In this document: positions 34,873 to 42,100 of the stretch, piece after piece
Position numbering within the stretch: the stretch's first letter is position 1
Layout of the letters: each line of letters opens with the position of its first letter
Assembly: GCA_029251165.1 (NCBI GenBank)
Contig: JAQXDW010000023.1
Coordinates: 1-64,000 of the forward strand
DNA from: Myxococcota bacterium
Lineage (GTDB): Bacteria > Myxococcota_A > UBA796
DNA length: 64,000 nucleotides
Reading direction: 5' to 3'
Translations under genes and position numbers: made by a program
Notes under the pieces: model-generated
What the model was told of the DNA's origin: nothing
The model's input: only the letters and a program-made list of their open reading frames with translations
The model's database searches: none

Positions 34873-35136
34873 ATGGTTGCCCACATCAAGCCGGTCTCCG
34901 CGCAGCGTCCCGCTGCGCCGATGGCACCCGGAGAGCGGGTTGCGCTCACGACCGGTGCTCGAGTCTCTCGGCCGCATCGAGAGATCGGACCTCGCGAGCG
35001 CGTGTGCATTGACCTTTCGAGCTGGATCACGACCGTGGACGATGGCTCGGCCGAGGTCGTGTTCGGGCGATCCTTACAGGAGCCTTACATCGCAACGGTT
35101 TGGTCTGGAGAGACGCGCTCGTTCATCCGTGTTTAA
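34873..35136 (+). CDS. Small protein of unknown function (tentative)
   Basis: 87 residues from ATG 34873 (48 bases more if TTG 34825 is used). Codons show the strong G/C third-position bias of real genes here. The C-terminal half (CIDLSSWITTVDDGSAEVVF and a TVWSGETRSFIRV ending) looks like a folded beta domain. No signal, membrane helix or ribosome site is clear. It could be chance, so confidence is low. Confidence 0.4.
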   Translation: MVAHIKPVSAQRPAAPMAPGERVALTTGARVSRPHREIGPRERVCIDLSSWITTVDDGSAEVVFGRSLQEPYIATVWSGETRSFIRV

Positions 35137-35180
35137 GCAGGTAGCTGGAGTCTTTCCGGCCCACACAATGGGGTTTCTTG

Positions 35181-35669
35181 ATGCTCATTCTCTCCGCTCT
35201 GCTTGTCTCTGCTTCCACTGCGCTGGCCGATGTCCCAGCCGGCTGCGAAGACCTCGACCTCATGTTCCGAGCAAGCGCTGCTGCTGCCGTGGAAGCGGAT
35301 CAGGCCCTCCAGTCTGCTCGCGACTTCGCCCAGGGTGAGGTGTGGATGTATGAGAACCTCGACAGCCTCTGGCGCGATCACGAGTTCCTGATGGAAGCGC
35401 GCGAGGCGCTGTATCGAGAGTTCCTGGTGGTCAGTCCGACCCCTGAGATGGATCTGGCGCTGCTTAAGATGGATGAGGCCGAGCAGGACATCTGGAATCA
35501 GCTCACCTGGTATGAGCAGAAGGTCGGCGCAATGGAGCGAGAGATCTACCGTGCGCAGCGTCGCTCTGACCGGGCCCATGATGCCGCCGAGCAGGCTCAG
35601 CAGCAGCTCGGTTACTGCATCGAAGAAGCACCCCCGGCCACCCCGGGCTTCAGCGTGACCCGGCCTTAG
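35181..35669 (+). CDS. Secreted coiled-coil protein
   Basis: 162 residues. A short signal peptide (MLILSALLVSASTALADV) precedes a long alpha-helical region rich in Ala, Glu, Gln and Arg (residues ~35-140), predicted to form coiled coil. Two Cys (C22 in PAGCEDLD and C147 in LGYCIEE) bracket the helices. It is not recognised. A TTG codon directly upstream (35178) is an alternative start. Confidence 0.65.
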   Translation: MLILSALLVSASTALADVPAGCEDLDLMFRASAAAAVEADQALQSARDFAQGEVWMYENLDSLWRDHEFLMEAREALYREFLVVSPTPEMDLALLKMDEAEQDIWNQLTWYEQKVGAMEREIYRAQRRSDRAHDAAEQAQQQLGYCIEEAPPATPGFSVTRP

Positions 35670-36361
35670 TCTGCTGAACGTCGAGCGGAGCCGGACGGCT
35701 CCATGATGGACAGCGTTTCGTCGGAGACGAGAGGCCCCTGGCTGGGCTTGCCTGGCTGCTGAGGTGGCGCCTGACCGCACACAGATCCCGATCACGTCGG
35801 CGAGCTGGGTGCGGTCACGCTGGTTGGCGTTGCCGTGCGGAGCGGGAGTTAGGGCGTCGGTGTTTGGGCCTGCTGCGGAGCGGGCTCATCCGCCGGGCGC
35901 GATGGCCAGCGTGTGCTGGATCGCACCGCTCAGATCACGGACGCTGTCAGCCCCGGCGGCCTCACCGCTGATGGCGAATTCCAAGCGGTGCCCCGGTGGC
36001 GGAAGGTCACCCACCGGCACAGCCTGAGTCGTGACCTGTTCCCGCTCGCAGTCGATGTTGGGCGCAATGTCTCATCGACACACTCCGGTCTTTAGAGGTT
36101 GGCCTCATGTCTCGGGCGAGCAGTGCTCTCAGACGCGAGGCATTCTGCGCGTGATGCCAGTCGAGACGAGCGCTGCTCAGGTCGCCCTGCTGTGAGCAGC
36201 GACACCGAGGGGCGCCGGCTCTCTGCGGCTTGCCTTGAGCCCTCCGCGCTGTCTGGATCTCCGCAGCTCAAGCGCGGTCGCTCTGCGGCGTGTCACGTTT
36301 CTCCTGGCCAACCGCCCGAGCATTGCGATCCAGGGTACATTGGGAAACTGACGGAGTACCG
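35670..36361. other. Long intergenic stretch without recognised gene
   Basis: About 690 bases. No frame shows convincing protein sequence and several short open frames overlap. TACATT (around 36336) could be the -10 of the next gene. No repeat or RNA family was recognised. It may hold degraded coding sequence. Confidence 0.5.
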
Positions 36362-39121
36362 ATGCGTAAGATTGTCCTGCTCGTGCTCAGCGGAGTCTTC
36401 TTCGGCTGCAGAGACAAACAGATCGACACTGCAGACACCGGCGAATCGACCTCCGATCCGACCCCAGATGCGCCCGACGACCTCGACGGGGACGGCTACA
36501 GCGTCGGAGATGACTGTGATGACGACGACGAGGACATCTACCCGGGAGCCTGGGAGCTGTGCGACGGGGTGGACAACAACTGCGACGGCTCCATCGATGA
36601 GGGCGCCACCCAGGCGTTCTACGCAGATGCAGACGGCGACGGCTTCGGCGACATCAAGAGCATCACCGAGGCCTGCGAGCAGCCGGAGGGAACCGTCACG
36701 CTGCCAGGAGACTGCGCAGACGACAACCCCGACAACTTCCCAGATGCAGACGAGTACTGCGACGGCCAGGACAACGACTGTGACGGCCTGACGGACGAGT
36801 CCGATGCCCTCGACGCGCTCCCCTGGTACTTCGACGAGGACGGCGACGGCTTCGGCAGTGACGTCGCCTATGCCTGCAGCCAGCCGGGAGGCTACGAGGC
36901 GCTGGGTGGCGACTGCGACGACACCGATCCCCGGTTCAATCCCGACGCCGTCGAGACGGACTGCACCGACCCCACCGACTACAACTGCGATGGGGTGACC
37001 GAGTACACCGACGACGACAGCGATGGCTGGGCGGACTGCGAGGACTGCGACGATCAAGACGCCGCACAGCATCCCGGCGCGGATGAGTACTGCAATGGCG
37101 AGGACGACAGCTGCGACGGAGCGGTCGATGAGGACACCAGCGTCGATGCCCTCGCCTGGTATGCAGACGGCGACGGTGACGGCTACGGAGACGCCACCCT
37201 GGGCAAGGATGCCTGCAGTCAGCCCAGCGGCTACGTCTCGAGCGACACCGACTGTGACGACGGCGACGACAGGCAGAACCCCGGCGCGGATGAGTACTGC
37301 AGCGGCGAGGACGATGACTGCGACGGCACGACCGACGAGGACGACGCCGTCGACGCCGGCACCTGGTACGCGGACGGAGACGGCGATGGCTACGGAGACG
37401 CCGCGACCAGCGTCACCAGCTGTGAGGAGCCCAGCGGCTACATCGGAGATGGCACAGACTGCGACGACACCGACGCTGACATCAGCCCCGCAGCTCCAGA
37501 GGTCTGCGACGGGGCCGATCAGGACTGTGACGGTGACATCGACGAGGATGCGGTGGATCCGGAGGTCTTCTACCTCGACGACGACGGCGATGGCTACGGC
37601 GACAGCGAGATCAGCACCGAGGGCTGCGAGGCCCCCAGCGGCTACATCGTCGACAGCAGCGACTGCAACGATCTCGACGCCACCGTCTACCCCGGGGCCG
37701 AGGAGATCTGCGGTGACGAGCAGGTCAACGACTGCGATGCCACGGAGGAGGAGGCTGCTTCTCTGTGTCTGGAGGCGGCCACTGATCTGAGCGTGGCGCT
37801 GTCGAAGATGATCGGCGAGTCCGCCTCAGACTACGCCGGCAGCGCGGTGTCTGGAGCGGGTGACTTTGACGGAGATGGAATCAACGACACCCTCATCGGG
37901 GCCTGGGGCGACGACGACGGCGGCTCGTCAGCCGGCGCGGCCTACATCGTCCTGGGCACGGTCTCTGCGGATCTCTCCCTCTCCGACGCCGACCTCAAGA
38001 TGACCGGCGCAGACTCCAGCGACTACGCCGGGGTCGCCGTGGACTTTGTCGGCGACTTCGACGGCGATGGACGCGACGATGTGCTCGTCGGTGCCAGCGG
38101 TGAGGACTCCGGGGCCAGCAATGCCGGCGCGGCCTACCTCGTGCTCGGCGGGGTCACCGGAAGCCTGAGCCTCTCCGATGCCGCCCTCATCCTCACCGGG
38201 GAGTCCTCGGGAGACTACGCCGGTGCAGCGGTTGCTGGGGCGGGGGACACCGATGGCGACGGCCTCGACGACATCCTCGTCGGTGCCTGGAGTGACGACG
38301 ACGGTGGCTCTGCATCTGGGGCGACCTACCTCTTCCTCGGTGGCTCCAGCGGCTCGATGTCGCTCTCCTCCGCTGCGCTCAAGCTGACCGGGGCCGCCTC
38401 GGGAGACTACAGCGGGTCTGCCGTCGCGGGTGCTGGAGATGTCGACGGAGACGGACTCGATGACATCCTCGTCGGAGCCTACGGCGAGGACACCGAGGGC
38501 GACAAGGCGGGCGCGGCCTATCTTGTGCTCGGCGGAGCATCCGGCACGCTCAGCCTCTCCGATGCCGAGGCCATCTTCTACGGCGACAACCTGTCTGACA
38601 GCGTCGGAGATGCCATCGCCTCAGCAGGAGACACCGACGGCGATGGCTTCGCCGATCTCCTCATCAGCGCGACCGGTGAGGACTCTGGCGGCAGCGGTGC
38701 TGGCGCGATCTACCTGGTTCGCGGTCCGGTCAGCGGTGCCCTGTCCACCACGGATGCCCACGCCACCCTCCACGGCGAGGACGCTGGTGATCAGGCCGGA
38801 GTCGCCCTCAGCGCCATTGGAGATGTCGACGGTGACGGCACCGCTGACATCCTGATCGGGGGCTGGAAGAACGACGACAGCGCCATCGATGCTGGAGCCG
38901 CCTACATCGTCAGCGGCAGCATCTCCGGCTCCGCTTCTCTCTCTGACATCGGCACGCCCATCGAGGGAGAAGCCTCCGGTGACTACGCTGGTGCAGCGGT
39001 GAGCGGGGCAGGGGACCGAGACGGCGACGGACTGAACGATCTCCTGGTCGGTGCCTATGGCGAGGATGCTGCTGGCAGCCTGGCTGGCGCCACTTACCTC
39101 ATCCTCTCCACGACGTACTGA
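36362..39121 (+). CDS. Lipoprotein with MopE-type metal-binding repeats and seven FG-GAP blades
   Basis: 919 residues. A signal with lipobox (LSGVFFGC) leads to an acidic linker, then seven Cys-pair repeats of the MopE metal-binding type (residues ~40-460), each with a D-x-D-G-D-G-[YF] calcium loop and a CDG...CDG pair. The second half has exactly seven FG-GAP repeats (DGDGxxD loops FDGDGIND, FDGDGRDD, TDGDGLDD, VDGDGLDD, TDGDGFAD, VDGDGTAD, RDGDGLND), enough for a complete beta-propeller. The protein is extracellular or outer-membrane bound and heavily calcium-loaded. CGGAG lies before the ATG; the stop overlaps the methyltransferase start (TGATG). Confidence 0.88.
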   Translation: MRKIVLLVLSGVFFGCRDKQIDTADTGESTSDPTPDAPDDLDGDGYSVGDDCDDDDEDIYPGAWELCDGVDNNCDGSIDEGATQAFYADADGDGFGDIKSITEACEQPEGTVTLPGDCADDNPDNFPDADEYCDGQDNDCDGLTDESDALDALPWYFDEDGDGFGSDVAYACSQPGGYEALGGDCDDTDPRFNPDAVETDCTDPTDYNCDGVTEYTDDDSDGWADCEDCDDQDAAQHPGADEYCNGEDDSCDGAVDEDTSVDALAWYADGDGDGYGDATLGKDACSQPSGYVSSDTDCDDGDDRQNPGADEYCSGEDDDCDGTTDEDDAVDAGTWYADGDGDGYGDAATSVTSCEEPSGYIGDGTDCDDTDADISPAAPEVCDGADQDCDGDIDEDAVDPEVFYLDDDGDGYGDSEISTEGCEAPSGYIVDSSDCNDLDATVYPGAEEICGDEQVNDCDATEEEAASLCLEAATDLSVALSKMIGESASDYAGSAVSGAGDFDGDGINDTLIGAWGDDDGGSSAGAAYIVLGTVSADLSLSDADLKMTGADSSDYAGVAVDFVGDFDGDGRDDVLVGASGEDSGASNAGAAYLVLGGVTGSLSLSDAALILTGESSGDYAGAAVAGAGDTDGDGLDDILVGAWSDDDGGSASGATYLFLGGSSGSMSLSSAALKLTGAASGDYSGSAVAGAGDVDGDGLDDILVGAYGEDTEGDKAGAAYLVLGGASGTLSLSDAEAIFYGDNLSDSVGDAIASAGDTDGDGFADLLISATGEDSGGSGAGAIYLVRGPVSGALSTTDAHATLHGEDAGDQAGVALSAIGDVDGDGTADILIGGWKNDDSAIDAGAAYIVSGSISGSASLSDIGTPIEGEASGDYAGAAVSGAGDRDGDGLNDLLVGAYGEDAAGSLAGATYLILSTTY

Positions 39122-40113
39122 TGCCTCCGCCATCTCTTGAGCAGCCCGCGCCTCCCGACACTCTCCACGTCGCCTGTGCAGTCTGTGGCGCGGACTGTCC
39201 GCAGCCGGCCTACACAGTCCGTGACCTCATCTGGGACGAGCCGACACCCTGGCAGTTTGTCCGCTGCGGTGACTGCGGGCATGGCTACCTCGATCCGCAG
39301 CCCACTCCTGCTGCACTTACTGCCCTCTATGAGGGGCTGTATACTCCCGATAAGCTCGATGTCATGGTGAAGATTGGCGAGGGCCGCTTCGACCGTCGGC
39401 TCCAGCACGATCGCGCGAAGGCGATCGCAGCGGTGGCCGAGCAGCCGGTGGGGCGCATCCTGGATGTCGGCTGCGGGGTTGGGTTCTCCCTGCAGGTGCT
39501 CGCGAGGGCGCTGCCGGAGGCTGAGGCGGTCGGGGTTGAGATGGCAGGTCCAGCTGCAGACAAGGCAGACGAGCTGCCGGAGATCACCGTGCTCAAGCAG
39601 CCGTTCATGACCCTGAAGATGGCGGCGAGCAGTGTGGACGTGCTGTGCATGAATCACCTCCTTGAGCACCTCTCAGACCCTCGTCCGCAGCTGTCCCGAG
39701 CCGCAGAGCTGGTCCGGTCCGGCGGGCTCATTGAGATCGAAGTCCCTCAGCTGGAGGGGTGGGCTCGCAGCACGTTTGGTCGCTGGTTCTGGTGTCACCT
39801 CCCACCCCAGCACCTCCAGCTCTTCCACCTCGCTGGCCTCACTCGGCTGCTCGCGGAGTCTGGTTTCTCAGAGGTCGTCACGGTCCAGCGCACGGGCTAC
39901 CCGATAAACCTCACCGTCACCATGTCGCTGTTCATCAAGCACACGGCTGGATCTGGCAGTCGCTTTGCGCGCAATTGGCTGGTCCGTGGACCGATTCTGC
40001 TCGCCGGAGTCCTCGCCATGCCCCTTACGCTGCTGTTTGATGCCACCGCTGGAGCCCTGCTGAACCGGACTCAAGGTGACATCCTCAGGGTGATTGCTCG
40101 CCGAGACCGTTAG
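39121..40113 (+). CDS. SAM-dependent methyltransferase with N-terminal zinc ribbon
   Basis: 330 residues. Residues ~15-55 form a zinc-ribbon-like C..C...C..C (CAVCGADCP and RCGDCGHG). The class I methyltransferase core follows with ILDVGCGVGFSLQVL (SAM motif I) and VDVLCMNHLLEHLSDP. Two hydrophobic stretches near the C-terminus (LLAGVLAMPLTLLFDATAG) suggest membrane contact. This layout is common in methyltransferases of cell-surface sugar clusters, but no such cluster is adjacent. It overlaps the lipoprotein stop by one base. Confidence 0.85.
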   Translation: MPPPSLEQPAPPDTLHVACAVCGADCPQPAYTVRDLIWDEPTPWQFVRCGDCGHGYLDPQPTPAALTALYEGLYTPDKLDVMVKIGEGRFDRRLQHDRAKAIAAVAEQPVGRILDVGCGVGFSLQVLARALPEAEAVGVEMAGPAADKADELPEITVLKQPFMTLKMAASSVDVLCMNHLLEHLSDPRPQLSRAAELVRSGGLIEIEVPQLEGWARSTFGRWFWCHLPPQHLQLFHLAGLTRLLAESGFSEVVTVQRTGYPINLTVTMSLFIKHTAGSGSRFARNWLVRGPILLAGVLAMPLTLLFDATAGALLNRTQGDILRVIARRDR

Positions 40114-40284
40114 AGACTCGGTATCAGCCACGATCACAGCCATACACACGATCACCCCAGCGCGACAGAGCACCGCAGCCTCGGCGACGGTGGGCTGCGC
40201 GCGGCGGTCTTTGGTCTCTCCGATGGTCTCGTCTCCAACAGCGCGCTTGTCCTCGGAGTCGCTGCCGGGGCAGAGTCGGGCGCG

Positions 40285-40842
40285 GTGTTGCTGGCGGGTG
40301 TCGCGGGGATGATCGCGGGAGCGGCCTCGATGGCAGCGGGGGAGTGGATCTCAATGACCGCGCAGCGTGAGGCCCTGGAGCAAGAGCTGGCGCGGGAGCA
40401 AGACCACCTCGACCGCTACCCTGAGGACGAGCGCTCTCACATCGAAGACATCCTCGTGAAGGCTGGACTCACCGCAGATACGGCCTCCAGGGTCTCCTCC
40501 GAGCTGTCAGATAAGCCGAGAGAAAACCTTGATTTTCATGCCAGGGTTGAGCTCGGGATTGATCCGGAGGAGCTTGGCTCTCCGGTGCTGGCAGCCGGCG
40601 TATCCTTCGTCGCGTTCGCGATCGGCGCCCTGGTTCCGCTGATCCCCTGGCTGCTGCCGCTGGGCACCCCGATGCTGTTGACCGGCCTCTTCTCGGGACT
40701 CGCGCTGTTCGCAGCTGGTGCCGGTCTGTCTCGGTTTACCCCTCGCGGTGTGCTCTACAGCGGCACCCGGCAGCTCCTCGTCGGCGTGGTCGCTGCGGCG
40801 CTGACCATGACCATCGGGGGCATGGTCGGGGTATCAGTGTAG
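40285..40842 (+). CDS. VIT1/CCC1-family iron/manganese transporter (start unclear)
   Basis: From GTG 40285 the protein has 185 residues; this is the first ATG, GTG or TTG in frame. Homology-like sequence continues upstream without a stop to 40114: a His-rich leader (HDHSHTHDH) and then LRAAVFGLSDGLVSNSALVLG, the first helix of VIT1 proteins. The gene therefore looks N-terminally truncated if 40285 is real. The same frame ends in the methyltransferase TAG at 40111-40113. Downstream are the ASMAAGEWISM motif, a cytosolic acidic helix (AREQDHLDRYPEDERS) and three more membrane helices. The family moves Fe(II)/Mn(II) out of the cytosol. Confidence 0.75.
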   Translation: MLLAGVAGMIAGAASMAAGEWISMTAQREALEQELAREQDHLDRYPEDERSHIEDILVKAGLTADTASRVSSELSDKPRENLDFHARVELGIDPEELGSPVLAAGVSFVAFAIGALVPLIPWLLPLGTPMLLTGLFSGLALFAAGAGLSRFTPRGVLYSGTRQLLVGVVAAALTMTIGGMVGVSV

Positions 40843-42078
40843 GTGATGCTCATCCTCCTGCTCGCATGCTCCCGCCACACCGCAACGCTCCCGGATGATC
40901 CTGAGCCCACGGTCGCGGACTCGGTGGCCTTCTATGCCAGCCAGCCCGAGATGCTCCGTCCGTTCCCGGCAACGGAGGTTCCCCACGGACTTGCGGACAT
41001 CGAAGCCAGCACCTGCGGTGCCTGCCATGTCGAGATCTACAACGAGTGGCGGATCTCAACGCATGCCCGTGCCTGGGAGGACGATGCCCAGTTCATGGCG
41101 GAGCTGCACAAGTCCACCCAGCCCGGCAATGACGTCGGCTGGATGTGCGTCAACTGCCACACCCCGGTCACCAACCAGCTCCCCCGCCTCGTCGCGGGGC
41201 TGGAGAATGGGGAACTGAACAAGCCGATCTACGTCGACAATCCGCTCTACGATCCCGAGCTCCAGCTCGAAGCGATCACCTGCGCAGCCTGTCATGTCCG
41301 CGACGGCGTGGTGCTCGGTCCCTACGGCGACACCGCCGCACCCCACGCCACACGCAAGGATCCCAGCCTGCTCACCGCGGAGGTCTGCACCCAGTGCCAT
41401 CAGGCCACGGCTCACTTTGAGGAGCTGAACCTCGCCTGCATGTTCAACACCGGGGCGGAGCTGGCTGAGAGCGACTACGCCGAGCAGGGATATCGCTGCC
41501 AGAGCTGCCACATGCCTGAGATCGAGCGGCCGCTGGTGGCCGGCATGCCGTCTCGTCCCACCCGCCGCCACTGGTTCGGCGGCTCCCTGCTCCCCAAGCA
41601 TCCAGACTTCGCCGACGAGCTCGCTCCGCTCGCGGAGCACTACCCGCCGGGCATGGTCCTCTCCTGGTCGACGCTCCCTGAGGCGCTGTCTGCAGAGACC
41701 CCGACCACCGTCACCCTCCGCTACCAGAACGACAACGCGGGCCACCGACTGCCGAGCGGAGACCCCGAGCGGTACATCATCGTGCATGCGCAGGCGCTGT
41801 CCGCAGATGGCACGGTCCTGGCCGAAGTCGAAGAGCGCATCGGAAGCGTCTATCAGTGGTATCCAGAGATCAAGCTTCTCTCCGACAACCGCATGGCACC
41901 CCACGAGGCCCGAACCCTCGACCTCTCTTTTCGCCCACCAGCAGGCGCCGTGACGCTCTCTGTGCGCGCTTCGCGCTGGCGCTTGACGGAAGAGAACGTC
42001 GCCTACCACAACCTCGAAGGTGAGGTCGTGGCCGGTGCTGTGTTCTTCGAGGACACCCAGACCCTCACCGCGCGGTAG
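40843..42078 (+). CDS. Five-haem c-type cytochrome lipoprotein
   Basis: 411 residues with a minimal lipoprotein signal (MMLILLLAC). Five CxxCH sites are visible: CGACH, CVNCH, CAACH, CTQCH and CQSCH, all within the first ~230 residues; a beta-sandwich C-terminal domain follows. GTG 40843 or ATG 40846 may be the start, directly after the VIT1-type gene's TAG. It is a periplasmic or outer-membrane electron carrier, possibly related to multihaem nitrite or tetrathionate-type cytochromes. The next gene encodes disulphide and thioredoxin modules of the kind used in haem c maturation. Confidence 0.9.
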   Translation: MMLILLLACSRHTATLPDDPEPTVADSVAFYASQPEMLRPFPATEVPHGLADIEASTCGACHVEIYNEWRISTHARAWEDDAQFMAELHKSTQPGNDVGWMCVNCHTPVTNQLPRLVAGLENGELNKPIYVDNPLYDPELQLEAITCAACHVRDGVVLGPYGDTAAPHATRKDPSLLTAEVCTQCHQATAHFEELNLACMFNTGAELAESDYAEQGYRCQSCHMPEIERPLVAGMPSRPTRRHWFGGSLLPKHPDFADELAPLAEHYPPGMVLSWSTLPEALSAETPTTVTLRYQNDNAGHRLPSGDPERYIIVHAQALSADGTVLAEVEERIGSVYQWYPEIKLLSDNRMAPHEARTLDLSFRPPAGAVTLSVRASRWRLTEENVAYHNLEGEVVAGAVFFEDTQTLTAR

Positions 42079-42100
42079 CGCCCTGGGATAGAACGGCGGC

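Noticed and set aside
36099-36791. Plus-strand open frame overlapping the start of the MopE/FG-GAP gene
   Set aside because: Thr/Ser/Arg-rich translation typical of an out-of-frame reading of repetitive DGD codons.
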